Assembly: GCF_001429395.1 (NCBI RefSeq)
Contig: NZ_LMJT01000015.1
Location: 21,154-85,153 of the forward strand
DNA from: Allobosea sp. Root381
GTDB lineage: Bacteria; Pseudomonadota; Alphaproteobacteria; Rhizobiales; Beijerinckiaceae
DNA: 64,000 nucleotides
Reading direction: 5' to 3'
Both the position numbers and the translations under genes were made by a program. Below are positions 18,346 to 27,074 of this stretch, in pieces. Below the pieces are notes generated by a model that was given only the letters and a program-made list of their open reading frames with translations, was not told the DNA's origin and made no database searches. How positions within the stretch are numbered: the stretch's first letter is position 1; each line of letters begins with the position of its first letter.

Positions 18346-18803
18346 TGGGCGGCGGCGTCGAACGACTAAATCCGAATGCTCTTTCTGCACCAGACCTGTA
18401 TGCTGCTGGACATCCTTGATCCCTGTCGACCATCCTCACCTACGTGCCGCCAGTCCCGCGGATCTAACGGCGTGCACGCGCTTCCAGCCCTATACTCGCG
18501 GAAGTCGAGGTTCATGGTGACGATGATGAAGCTATGCGCGTAGATTCTGCAACGTCTGCTTCTCGGTAGACTCTGAATGTCCGGCGTTAGCGCGTCTCGA
18601 GCAGGTAACCGGTTGTGGTTTTTCGGGCGGGATGGGAGATGGTGATACCGCGCCGACGTCCGCCGGTGCGCTTTGAGGAAGCGTCCCCCGAAATGGGGGC
18701 TCCGCGGGCGCCGGCGCGATGCCGACGGCGCGGAGCGAGGCAGCGACCGGGCGCTGCTGCTGCAGGCGGGTGCAAGCCATCATCGTAACCGCCACCATTC
18801 AGG
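18346..18803. other. intergenic region with one weak reading frame
   Basis: About 460 bases between the autotransporter and the cysteine-rich secreted protein. The only frame of note is on the minus strand at 18532-18798 (88 residues, beginning MVAVTMMACTRLQQQ), starting five bases after the stop of the neighbouring gene. It has no visible ribosome-binding site, and its composition (many Pro, Ala and Gln) does not suggest a fold. I do not call it a gene. No convincing terminator hairpin was found. Confidence 0.4.
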
Positions 18804-19202
18804 TCAAAGCGGCGCATTCCAGTTCTGTGAGCGGCCCGAGCAGACCCAGTCCTTGCCGCTCTGAAGCGAGCCGACATAGCGGAAGCGCGCAATCATGCGG
18901 CGGTCGGCGTTACTCGTGTTCCAGACCTTGGTCCGGCCGGCCGGCAGCCCGTCGGCGCCGCAATCCCGCGAGCCGTTGGCGCGGTGGATGCAGAACTTGA
19001 TGTAGACCCGCGAGCCGCAATTATTGGTCATCCGGGCCGAGAGGAGGCGACCGTTCTCCAGCCACTGGACCTGCCCCCGCACGCATTGGCGCGGCGCGCT
19101 GTAACAGCCGTCCTTGTCCGCGCTCTGGGCGGAGGCCTGACCTTGGAAGACGAGTGCCGTGACTGCGGCGGCGAAAAGCGATCTGCATATCGATGGTGTC
19201 AT
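18804..19202 (-). CDS. small secreted cysteine-rich protein, unknown family
   Basis: Exported protein of 132 residues. It has a Sec signal peptide (ICRSLFAAAVTALVFQGQAS, cleavage near SAQ) and a mature part of about 105 residues with six cysteines (GCYSAPRQC, NNC, KFC, RDC, WVC), enough for three disulfides. The start was set at ATG 19202, which places the signal peptide at the N-terminus; a longer frame upstream is not protein-like. It is encoded downstream of, and in the same direction as, the LuxR-type regulator at 19307. I do not recognise the family; the spacing of cysteines and many polar residues suggest a small periplasmic or secreted binding domain. Confidence 0.75.
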   Translation of the reverse strand: MTPSICRSLFAAAVTALVFQGQASAQSADKDGCYSAPRQCVRGQVQWLENGRLLSARMTNNCGSRVYIKFCIHRANGSRDCGADGLPAGRTKVWNTSNADRRMIARFRYVGSLQSGKDWVCSGRSQNWNAPL

Positions 19203-19306
19203 CAAAGCGTCCTTGTGTCCTCGTGCGGGCTTGGCGTCAGCTAGCGCCAGCGGCGGACGTGCGTCTTCACCCGTTCGGGTGAGACATCGCACGGGACGAG
19301 GAAGCG

Positions 19307-20398
19307 TCAGAACCGTGCGGAGGTCGCGAGCCGGACGAGGGCGGCCTGGCTGCTGACGCCGGTCTTCGCATAGACCGCCTTGAGCTGGCTGCGGATCGTT
19401 TCCCTGGCCAGCTCTGCCTTTTCGGCAATTTGCGCGATCGATTGCCCGCCGGCGATCTCGATGAAGACTCGGGCCTCCGCATTGGAGAGCTTCAGGGCCC
19501 GGGCGAGGGCCGCCAGATCGCCAGGCTGCGGAGACTTCGGCAACGTCTCCATGACGAGGATGACTGAGGTGCCGGCGAGATATTCCGAGATCTGATCCTG
19601 CAAGACGCGGATGAGCGAGAGCTTGGCGCCGGGCAGGTAGCTGGCCCAGGTCCTTGGGCCAGCATAGCCGCGCGCGAGCATTGTCGCGAGCATCTCCTGT
19701 GCCGCGGTGTCGACGACACGCAGCGTGCCAAGCGCAGACATTCGCACATGTTCGCCGGCCGCGAGCCAGCTCCGGCCGGTCTCCGAGGCCGTTCTGATCT
19801 TCAGGCCTTCGCCGACGACGATGACGCCGACATCGAGCGCGTCGAACAGCGAGGCCGTGATGCCGGCCTCCACGTTGTCGAAGCGGTTGGTTCGGTAGTG
19901 CCGAAAGGCCCGGCGCAGATGCGGTGCGAGCATCGTCAGCTGCCGGGCGGCGGCGTCGTTCCTGTCCGCGTCCGCGCTGCTGGTCAGCGTACTGATGAGG
20001 AATGAGCAGCTGGAATCGTGAAACAAGGTCGCGCCGATGCCGGCCTCAAAGCCGAAGCCATTGATGAAGCTATAATACTCGTGCCGAAGAAAGCACCGGC
20101 GATCGATGAGTTGCTCGCCGGTGATGCCGATTCCGATGGGCGTTTCGGCGAGCTTCTGCATCCAGGGATTGATACTGGAGTAGTGCGCGGAATAATCGCG
20201 CAAGGCGACCGGGTCGAAGCCGGAGGCGAGCGAAGCGGCACCCTGGCCGGTACGATGATCATGGAAGAAAAGGGTCGAAGCCGCGCCGGGGAGCGTCTCG
20301 TTCAGCTTGTTCAGGAATTGTTGCCAAGTCGCCTCGCCGACAAGTGAAGCGTAGATCAGGTCGATCAGGTCAGATGTTGTTTCGGGTGCGTGGAGCAT
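19307..20398 (-). CDS. LuxR-type helix-turn-helix regulator
   Basis: Regulator of 363 residues. The C-terminal 65 residues form a LuxR/FixJ-type helix-turn-helix (LKLSNAEARVFIEIAGGQSI, AQIAEKAELARETIRSQLKA, VYAKTGVSSQAALVRLATSA). The N-terminal 270 residues have a sensor-like mixed alpha/beta character; no phosphoacceptor receiver motif and no membrane segment were seen, so it is probably a soluble ligand- or redox-sensing regulator. Genes on both sides point away or downstream, and an inverted repeat at 20855-20873 could be a target. The signal is unknown. Confidence 0.88.
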   Translation of the reverse strand: MLHAPETTSDLIDLIYASLVGEATWQQFLNKLNETLPGAASTLFFHDHRTGQGAASLASGFDPVALRDYSAHYSSINPWMQKLAETPIGIGITGEQLIDRRCFLRHEYYSFINGFGFEAGIGATLFHDSSCSFLISTLTSSADADRNDAAARQLTMLAPHLRRAFRHYRTNRFDNVEAGITASLFDALDVGVIVVGEGLKIRTASETGRSWLAAGEHVRMSALGTLRVVDTAAQEMLATMLARGYAGPRTWASYLPGAKLSLIRVLQDQISEYLAGTSVILVMETLPKSPQPGDLAALARALKLSNAEARVFIEIAGGQSIAQIAEKAELARETIRSQLKAVYAKTGVSSQAALVRLATSARF

Positions 20399-20441
20399 CG
20401 TTTCAGGCGGGCAAGCTTCTCATCGACAACTATAGATATAA

Positions 20442-20818
20442 TCATGCCGCAGCGTCATATTGCAAGAGCGTGATCTCTGTCGACCGAACCGTTCCACCAT
20501 TGGTAAAGCTGCTCGGCGTCGTCGTCGTGCCGAAGGTCACGGCGATCGCCGCCGCACCCGTCAGCATGGGCGGCCCGGTGAAGGTCGTGTTGCTGTCGGT
20601 TCCGGCATTGCCGATCACGAAGTTGAATGGCGCGCCCCGTGTGAGCGCGGTCGCCCCGTTGGGCCCGGCCCGTGCCGGCGAGATGGCCGTCGGGACCAAA
20701 GCTGCGGCCGCCGCTCCGGGAAACGCTACGCCTCTGCCAGGCGCGGCCAGGGAAGCGGCGCCGAGGACGCCTTTGAGGGCATCACGGCGCGAGTGACGAG
20801 GCTATTGGCGCTTGTCAT
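20442..20818 (-). pseudogene. Tat-exported small protein, frameshifted in the signal peptide
   Basis: An excellent ribosome-binding site (AAGGAGATCTCC) precedes an ATG at 20818 that reads MTSANSLVTR and then goes out of frame to a stop. In the adjacent frame the sequence continues as a twin-arginine signal (SRRDALKGVLGAASLAAPG) and about 80 further residues to a TGA at 20442, including GAPFNFVIGNAGTDSNTTFT and NGGTVRSTEITLLQYDAAA. Removing two bases near 20787 would join them into one protein of about 125 residues. So either this is a recently broken gene or the sequence has an error here. The family is not recognised. Confidence 0.55.
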
Positions 20819-20854
20819 TGGAGATCTCCTTGTCGCGGGAGCTTTGATTTAGGC

Positions 20855-20873
20855 ACTTAGAGTTCATCTAAGT
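20855..20873. promoter_or_regulatory. inverted repeat ACTTAGA-N5-TCTAAGT in divergent promoter region
   Basis: Perfect 7-base arms separated by five bases, in an AT-richer stretch between the frameshifted Tat gene and the start of the molybdenum hydroxylase operon at 20952. The position fits an operator. The same core, TTAGA-N5-TCTAA, recurs at 26188-26202 at the other end of the operon. Confidence 0.5.
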
Positions 20874-20951
20874 TATGCGTGACTTGTTAACGCATTTGAC
20901 GATAACGATGAAACGAGACTTGACGCGGATCGTCCAAGGAAAACCGCCAAA

Positions 20952-22040
20952 ATGAGATTGCGGTCTGTTGCGGCACTTTTAGCCATCCTGCTGGGTAATG
21001 CTGATGGTGCCTATGCTCAGGCGTTGCCGTCCTACATGACTCCGATTTCCGGGCTCACAACGACGACGGATGCCGAAACGGCAACCAAGGACATCCTGGC
21101 ACTCAACACGGGAATGTTCGAGCTTTATAGCGAGGCGGCGAAGGTGTTTCGCGTCAATATCCTCGCCAAGCACCCCGTGATCCTTGGCCTGTTCTCGGGC
21201 GCGGGCGGGCGTTTCACGCTGTATCAGCCTGGAAAGCCGCCGGTCGATGCACCGCCGGTGCCGATGCCCTATCAGTTGCTCAAATCCGTCGCACACAGCA
21301 CCCTGGCGCTGGCCGAGGTCGCCGGGCCATATGTCGACAACCCCGGCAACAAGTCATGGCGCGGGTCGATGCTGGCCTATCGCAGCCGGATGCAGTCGGC
21401 ACTCGACGGTCTTGATTTGACCCCGATGCAGGCCGACTGGCGCGAGAACAACCGCATTATCCTGCAGAACAATCTCGCTTTCATGGACGATTGCACCGAG
21501 AAGGGCATGATCGCCTTCGATGTGCTGGAGAGGTTCGGCAGAAAGCAGGCGCCTTATCTGGCCAAGACTGTCGCATGGGCAGCGCAGATCCAGGTCAATC
21601 ACTGGATGACGGTGCTGGCCGACTGGAAGACGATGCTGGGTCCGGACTGGGACAAGACCTATGCCGCCAGCAACACCATTTATGCGACTCGCCAGAACAA
21701 TGTGCTGTTCAGCGTGCTGGCGCAGTTTTTTCCGCCGGAAGCGATGAACGACCGGCTGCTGCTGATCGAGACCGCGTCCTTCACCACGACCCAGGCCGAT
21801 ATGCTGGACTCGCTGACCCGCATCATCGCCGATCGCTCGGTCGGCTCGTTGTTGTTCGGCCATTATCGTTTGACGGATTACGAACTGATGGGGGGAGATG
21901 CGCGCGCCGCCATCATCGCCGAGAGCGCCAGGCGCGGCATGACGCCATTCCTGCCGCCGGTGGTGCCGTTCGGCTCCAGTCAGTGGCCGATGCTGATCAC
22001 GACCGGACCAGGGCCCGCATCCATCGCCGACCTCCAATAG
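20952..22040 (+). CDS. exported protein of unknown function, first gene of molybdenum hydroxylase operon
   Basis: Protein of 362 residues with a clear Sec signal peptide (SVAALLAILLGNADGAYAQA). The rest is largely helical in character with many Trp and Met (VAWAAQIQVNHWMTVLADWK) and has no metal- or heme-binding motif that I can see. AAGGA lies about ten bases upstream of the ATG. It is followed after 41 bases by the large subunit of a periplasmic xanthine-dehydrogenase-family enzyme, so it is probably a periplasmic partner, chaperone or accessory of that enzyme. I do not recognise the family, and no function can be given beyond context. Confidence 0.85.
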   Translation: MRLRSVAALLAILLGNADGAYAQALPSYMTPISGLTTTTDAETATKDILALNTGMFELYSEAAKVFRVNILAKHPVILGLFSGAGGRFTLYQPGKPPVDAPPVPMPYQLLKSVAHSTLALAEVAGPYVDNPGNKSWRGSMLAYRSRMQSALDGLDLTPMQADWRENNRIILQNNLAFMDDCTEKGMIAFDVLERFGRKQAPYLAKTVAWAAQIQVNHWMTVLADWKTMLGPDWDKTYAASNTIYATRQNNVLFSVLAQFFPPEAMNDRLLLIETASFTTTQADMLDSLTRIIADRSVGSLLFGHYRLTDYELMGGDARAAIIAESARRGMTPFLPPVVPFGSSQWPMLITTGPGPASIADLQ

Positions 22041-22081
22041 GCTTGGCCGAGCAGCAAGCAACTGTTGATTGGGGGGAATGC

Positions 22082-24856
22082 ATGGATACCTCGCGCCGCG
22101 AGTTCATGAAGTGGGTCTCTGCAGGAGGCATCACGCTCAGCTTGTCCCGGCTGGCAATGGCGGAGCCGATTGCGTTCCCGGAACGCGCGACCTTGCCGGG
22201 GCACGGCAAATGGAATCCGGCGGTCGGTGCCGCCGGACGCGTCGACGGCGTCGCCAAGGTCACGGGATCGAAGCTCTACGCATCGGATTTCCGTGCGTCC
22301 GACCTGCCGGGTTGGCCGGCCCGGACCTCGCATGCGCTGCTGGTCCGCGCACCCGATGCAACACATGTCTATCTCGGCATGGACCTCGCGCGGCTGAGCG
22401 GCGCGCTGAGACCGACGGTCATCGTCACCGCGGCCGATCTCGCGGAAATCAACACGCGCGTGCCCGCCTTCTACGAAGGCGATCTGTTCTGTCCGGTCGG
22501 AAGGACACCTCTGTATCTGGGACAGCCGGTGGCGTTGCTGATCTTCGAGCAGTTCGATGCCTATGATCGTGCGCGGCTGCTGCTGCGTGACGGCACCTTC
22601 GTGCAATTCGGCGAAGAAACCGGCGCGGTGGAGATGCCCAACTACGCCGCGTTCCGGTTCACGCGCGTCGCTGGCGCAACGCCGGACGCAGCCGACGCCT
22701 ATTCGCCGATCCTGGCTGGCTGGGTCAGCCCTGGCCGCGTCCAGAGCACGGCCTTGCCGGTGTGGTCGTCGCTCGCCCAGAGGTCCGATGCATCTTACAA
22801 AGAGGCCGCGGTCCATGGCGACCGGATCCGTGCCGAGATCACGGCAAGCGAAGCATCCGATCTGGTGCTGAACCGGACCTTCGACACCCAGTCCGTTGAT
22901 CCGATGTTCCTGGAACCGGAGTGCGGTCTCGGCTGGTACAGCCGGCAAACCAAGGCGCTCGAACTGGTGCTTGGCGTGCAGTCGCCCTATGAGGCGGCCG
23001 AAGCCGTGGCCTACCTGTTCGGCGAAGCGAAAGCCCCTTTCAAGCCCGGCAATATCAACGCGCAGTTCGCTTATGTCGGCGGCGGCTTCGGCGGCAGGGA
23101 TCATACGCCGTTCGTTCTGTATGTCGCGCTGGCCTCGATGTTCTTTCCCGACCGTCCCGTGCGGCTCGCGCATGATCGCTATCAGCAGTTTCAGGGCGGT
23201 ATCAAGCGCCACGCGATCAATATGAAGTCGCGAATATCGGTCGATCGCGCGACCGGCAAGATCAAGGCGTTTGCAGCCGATCACGTCCTCGACGGCGGCG
23301 GACTGGCCAATTTCTCGCCCAATGTCGCGACGGTCGCCGCGACGGCGGCAATTGGCATCTATGATGTGCCGAAGGTCGATGTCACGACGGTCGCGACGCA
23401 TACCCGCGGCGTGACGGCGGGGTCGATGCGCGGCTACGGCACGCTGCAGACCATGACGGCACTGGAGGTGCTGATCGACGAAGTCGCCACGGCATTGCCG
23501 CTCGACCCGATCGATCTTCGGCGGCGCAATGCCCTGAAGCCCGATGGTCGGACCATGACGGGCAATCCCTACGCCGTCTCCGTGCGCACCACGGAGATAC
23601 TGGACAAGCTCGAGACGCATCCGATCTGGCAGCAGCGCGCGGTGGAGAAGGCGAGCGCACCGAACGATGTTCTGGTCGGCACCGGCGTGGCCTGCGTGAC
23701 CAAGGATTACGGCACTGGCGGCGACTGTTCGAATGGCCGCGTCGAGCTTAGCCCCGACGGCCGGATCGCCATCTATTGCGACCATGTCGAGATGGGCAAC
23801 GGCATCGGTACGGCCCTGGCCAATCGCGTCGCGGTGCATCTCGGCGGCATCGCCGACGAAGTCTCGGTGTCGCGGGTCGACGTGTTCGACGCACTGGAAC
23901 TGGTGACGTCCGGCGATTCCTACACCATGGACCAGAAGACCCAGGACAAGGCCGAGAAGAATCCGCGCTGGGTGCCGGCGATCAGTTCGGCGACCTCGGC
24001 TTCGATCGGCGCCCATGTCGGCACCCATGCCGCGGCGGAGGCCGCGCGGGTGATCTTCCGCTTCGGCCTGTGGCCGGCGGCGCTGGCCTTGTGGGGTGTC
24101 GCGCCGCGCGATCCGCGGGCCAGGGATTGGGACAAGGTGCAGTGGGCGGACGGCCAGCTGACCGTGCCCGGCCTGCCGCCGCTGCCGCTCGCGACACTCG
24201 CCGCCACCGTCCATGCGCGCAATCTCGTCTCCGGCGCCATGGCGCACGGCTTCTCGCGCTGGGCCTGGTCACGCGCTCGCTTCCCCATCGATGGCGAACA
24301 GTACAGTGCCGAGATCGATGGGCTTGCGGTGCGGCGCGGAGCGGGCAAGTTCAGGCGCATCAATCGCGTGAGCGTGCTGTTTCCACCGACCAGCAACAAC
24401 CGGATCGGCACGGTCTACACCTCGATGTGCGGCACGGCCGTGCGTGTCGAGATCGAGAAGGCGACCGGCGCGCTGCGCATCGCCAAGGCCTATAGCGTGT
24501 TCGAATGCGGGCAGGCGCTGGTGCCGGAAGTCGTGCTCGGCCAGGCGCAGGGCGGCTTCGCCATGGGCGTCAGCTACGCCCTGCTGGAAACGCTGCCGCC
24601 ATTCGAGGACGGGCCCGGCAACGGCCAGTGGAATCTCGGACAATATCTGGTGGCGCGCGGATCGGATCTGCCGCTGCGCGATATCGAGATCGAGATATTG
24701 CCGCCGCTGACGCCGGACGAGGCACCGAAAGGCATGGCCGAGGTGGTGATGATCCCCGTCGTGCCGGCACTGCTCAACGCCATCCATGACGCCATCGGAC
24801 ATCGCTTCTCCGCGCTGCCGGTCACCCAGGTCATGCTCAAGGGAGTGCTCGCGTGA
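22082..24856 (+). CDS. xanthine dehydrogenase-family molybdopterin-binding subunit, Tat-exported
   Basis: Large catalytic subunit, 924 residues, of a periplasmic molybdenum hydroxylase (aldehyde oxidoreductase / isoquinoline 1-oxidoreductase IorB type). The N-terminus is a twin-arginine signal (SRREFMKWVSAGGITLSLSR). The glycine-rich cofactor loop is GGGFGGRDHTPF (near residue 338), and the C-terminal GMAEVVMIPVVPALLNAIHD holds the glutamate expected as active-site base. The start was chosen at ATG 22082, with GGGGGGAA just upstream; the frame is open further upstream but that stretch overlaps the preceding gene. It needs molybdenum cofactor loaded in the cytoplasm before Tat export. Its stop overlaps the next gene by four bases. 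The substrate cannot be told. Confidence 0.93.
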   Translation: MDTSRREFMKWVSAGGITLSLSRLAMAEPIAFPERATLPGHGKWNPAVGAAGRVDGVAKVTGSKLYASDFRASDLPGWPARTSHALLVRAPDATHVYLGMDLARLSGALRPTVIVTAADLAEINTRVPAFYEGDLFCPVGRTPLYLGQPVALLIFEQFDAYDRARLLLRDGTFVQFGEETGAVEMPNYAAFRFTRVAGATPDAADAYSPILAGWVSPGRVQSTALPVWSSLAQRSDASYKEAAVHGDRIRAEITASEASDLVLNRTFDTQSVDPMFLEPECGLGWYSRQTKALELVLGVQSPYEAAEAVAYLFGEAKAPFKPGNINAQFAYVGGGFGGRDHTPFVLYVALASMFFPDRPVRLAHDRYQQFQGGIKRHAINMKSRISVDRATGKIKAFAADHVLDGGGLANFSPNVATVAATAAIGIYDVPKVDVTTVATHTRGVTAGSMRGYGTLQTMTALEVLIDEVATALPLDPIDLRRRNALKPDGRTMTGNPYAVSVRTTEILDKLETHPIWQQRAVEKASAPNDVLVGTGVACVTKDYGTGGDCSNGRVELSPDGRIAIYCDHVEMGNGIGTALANRVAVHLGGIADEVSVSRVDVFDALELVTSGDSYTMDQKTQDKAEKNPRWVPAISSATSASIGAHVGTHAAAEAARVIFRFGLWPAALALWGVAPRDPRARDWDKVQWADGQLTVPGLPPLPLATLAATVHARNLVSGAMAHGFSRWAWSRARFPIDGEQYSAEIDGLAVRRGAGKFRRINRVSVLFPPTSNNRIGTVYTSMCGTAVRVEIEKATGALRIAKAYSVFECGQALVPEVVLGQAQGGFAMGVSYALLETLPPFEDGPGNGQWNLGQYLVARGSDLPLRDIEIEILPPLTPDEAPKGMAEVVMIPVVPALLNAIHDAIGHRFSALPVTQVMLKGVLA

Positions 24857-25383
24857 CGACATTGAGCATCACGATCAACGGGCACGCCCACGCACCCACC
24901 GAGGTGCGCGACGATCTCAGCATGAACGACTTCCTGCGCGAGTATCTCGGGATGACCGGCACCAAGTTCGGCTGCGGCGCCGCGCAGTGCCTGAGCTGTG
25001 CCGTCATCGTCGACGAGCCGGACGGCACCAGCCACACCAGCCCGACCTGCGTGGTCTCGGCTGCGAGCTTTCACGGCAAGGCCATTCGCACCGTCGAGGG
25101 GCACGCCAGGAACGGCGAGCTGTCGCCGCTGCAGAAGGCCTTCATCGCGCATTTCTCGTTCCAGTGCGGTTACTGCACGGCCGGCTTTCTCAACGAAGGC
25201 CAGGTGCTGCTCGAGCGCCTGGCGAGGGCGCCGGTGCCGCGAGCGGGCCTCGAGGAACTCATCGCCGAGGCGCTCGATGGGCATCTCTGCCGCTGCACCG
25301 GCTACATCAAATATCATGAGGCCGTCCGCGACGTGATCCTGACCGATGCGACGCGCTATCTCATTCAGGAGCAACGCGGATGA
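24853..25383 (+). CDS. 2Fe-2S subunit of molybdenum hydroxylase
   Basis: Iron-sulfur subunit of 176 residues. The N-terminal plant-type ferredoxin domain has cysteines at about 41, 46, 49 and 66 (GCGAAQCLSC and SPTC), and the C-terminal helical domain has the second cluster motif QCGYC and LCRCTGY (cysteines about 105, 108, 146, 148). It begins with GTG, overlapping the stop of the large subunit (GTGA), and its own stop overlaps the cytochrome gene. It has no signal peptide of its own, so it should be exported by riding with the Tat-tagged large subunit. It passes electrons from the molybdenum site to the cytochrome. Confidence 0.94.
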   Translation: MTTLSITINGHAHAPTEVRDDLSMNDFLREYLGMTGTKFGCGAAQCLSCAVIVDEPDGTSHTSPTCVVSAASFHGKAIRTVEGHARNGELSPLQKAFIAHFSFQCGYCTAGFLNEGQVLLERLARAPVPRAGLEELIAEALDGHLCRCTGYIKYHEAVRDVILTDATRYLIQEQRG

Positions 25384-25997
25384 ATGCCGAAAAGCGCGCC
25401 AAGGCTCTGGTGATCGTCGCAACGCTCGGCATCAGCATAGTGACGGCCTATGCGGCGAGCCACGAGCCGTCGAAAGGCCTCGCGACGCCGCAGAGCTTCG
25501 ATGGCATCGCCGATACCGATGCGCGCTCGGCTGCGATCTTCACCGAACTGGGCAAGGTGTTGACGCATCCGCGTTGTGTGAACTGTCATCCCGCTGGCGA
25601 TCGTCCGCGCCAGGGGGACGCGCGTCGCCTGCACGAGCCGCCGGTCGTGCGTGGTGCCGACGGGCACGGCACTGAGGCCATGCGTTGCAACTCTTGTCAC
25701 AAGGACACCAATTTTGATCCCGGCCGCATACCCGGCCATTCGGAGTGGCATCTCGCGCCGCGCGAAATGGCGTGGGAGGGCAAGACCGTCGCGGAGATCT
25801 GCACGCAGATCAAAGACCCAGCGCGCAACGGTGGCCGCAACGTCGAGGATCTGATCGATCATATCGGCAAGGATACGCTGGTCGGCTGGGCCTGGGCGCC
25901 AGGCTACGGCCGCGCGCCTGCACCGGGAACGCAGGCGCAGGCGGGTGCCTTGGTCGAGGCGTGGGCGAAAAGCGGAGCTGCCTGCCCGAATGGATAG
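25380..25997 (+). CDS. diheme c-type cytochrome, electron acceptor of the molybdenum hydroxylase
   Basis: Exported protein of 205 residues with an N-terminal hydrophobic segment (ALVIVATLGISIVTAYAA) that is either a signal peptide or a membrane anchor. Two heme-attachment motifs are visible: CVNCH at residues 66-70 and CNSCH at 103-107. Its ATG overlaps the stop of the 2Fe-2S subunit (ATGA). By position it takes electrons from the iron-sulfur subunit in the periplasm, so that the enzyme feeds the respiratory chain and not NAD or oxygen. Similar small cytochromes accompany IorAB-type enzymes. Confidence 0.88.
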   Translation: MNAEKRAKALVIVATLGISIVTAYAASHEPSKGLATPQSFDGIADTDARSAAIFTELGKVLTHPRCVNCHPAGDRPRQGDARRLHEPPVVRGADGHGTEAMRCNSCHKDTNFDPGRIPGHSEWHLAPREMAWEGKTVAEICTQIKDPARNGGRNVEDLIDHIGKDTLVGWAWAPGYGRAPAPGTQAQAGALVEAWAKSGAACPNG

Positions 25998-26327
25998 CCC
26001 GCTGCAAGCGGTTGGATCGGGCTTCCGGCGGCGTTGTCACGTTAGATCACCGGACCGAACGTCGGCGCACAGCTCCGCCAGAAGCGTATCTCGCGACCCC
26101 ATCACGATTAGCTGCTTATCCGGAAAATCGATACCGAGGCGCGACCGATCGCTGCAACAAGCCGAAATTAATAGCAATCACAGTATTTTAGATCGAATCT
26201 AAGGGCGGAGCGGCGGGGCGTTGCTTTGGTGGCGCATCGAGCCATCGCGAGCATCTGCGCAGGTCAGCGCAAAGAACCAGCCCGCGCACGATTGCTATCA
26301 AAGGCCCGTTGATAGCGCAGACGGCTC
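25998..26327. other. convergent intergenic region with TTAGA-N5-TCTAA palindrome
   Basis: 330 bases between the converging ends of the molybdenum hydroxylase operon and the cobalamin-uptake operon. No gene was found. The AT-richer part contains the inverted repeat TTAGATCGAATCTAA at 26188-26202, with the same arms and spacing as the site at 20857-20871. No obvious terminator with a T-run was seen. Confidence 0.5.
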
Positions 26328-27074
26328 TCAGCCGAGGCCCAGCACCCAATCGCGGTCGACGCGGCGCGGATGCGTCTGCAGACGCAGCTGAAATGCCGCC
26401 TCGAATGCCGGCTCGGTCACCATCTCCTGCGCAGGCTTGTCAGCGGTAACCTTGCCACCGTCGAGCAGGACCAGACGGTCACAGAAGCGCAAAGCAAGAT
26501 CGAGATCGTGCATCACCACAATGACGAGCGCGCGCCCTGCAGCGGCATAGGCTTTCAGCCGTTCCAGCAATGCGAGCCGATGCCGCATATCGAGACTGGC
26601 GCCCGGTTCGTCGGCGAGCACGAGAGGTGGTTCGGTCGACAAGGTTGCGGCGAGCATCGTGCGCGCCCGCTCGCCACCGGAAAGCTGGCTCCAGCGGCGG
26701 CGTGCCAGTGGATCGACACCATTGCTTCGAAGTATCTCGTCCAGGGTCCGTGCGTCGGTGAGGTTGCGATCCCGGCCGAGTGCCACGATCTCCGCGACCG
26801 AGTAATCCCAGGCCGGCTCGAACTGTTGCGGGCAGTATCCGCAGATCGCGCCGCGTTCGCCGGCTTGCCACGCCGCCAGCGGCCGGCCATTCCAGAGCAC
26901 CTCGCCCCGGCTCGGCCGGCGATAGCCAGCGAGGCAGCGCAGCAATGTCGACTTCCCCGCGCCGTTGGGGCCGAGAATGCCGACGAGCGCGGGCGCGTCG
27001 AAGGACAGGCTTAGACCCTCGAGCAGCGCGGTTTCGCCCGCCTTCACGCCTAGATCCCGACATTCGACGCGCAT
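26328..27074 (-). CDS. btuD: cobalamin-type ABC transporter ATP-binding protein
   Basis: ATPase of 248 residues of a BtuCDF/FecCDE type importer. Walker A is GPNGAGKST (near residue 36), the signature is LSGGERAR, Walker B is LVLADEPGASLD and the switch histidine is in VVMHDLDLALRF. The start ATG overlaps the stop of the permease gene by one base (TGATG). Last gene of the riboswitch-controlled operon. The assignment to cobalamin rests on the riboswitch upstream and the operon partners; by sequence alone iron-chelate or heme would also fit. Confidence 0.9.
   Translation of the reverse strand: MRVECRDLGVKAGETALLEGLSLSFDAPALVGILGPNGAGKSTLLRCLAGYRRPSRGEVLWNGRPLAAWQAGERGAICGYCPQQFEPAWDYSVAEIVALGRDRNLTDARTLDEILRSNGVDPLARRRWSQLSGGERARTMLAATLSTEPPLVLADEPGASLDMRHRLALLERLKAYAAAGRALVIVVMHDLDLALRFCDRLVLLDGGKVTADKPAQEMVTEPAFEAAFQLRLQTHPRRVDRDWVLGLG

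Noticed and set aside
21980..24247. Minus-strand frame of 755 codons opposite the molybdenum hydroxylase large subunit
   Set aside because: The plus strand carries the cofactor motifs; the antisense product is His/Arg-rich without domain character.
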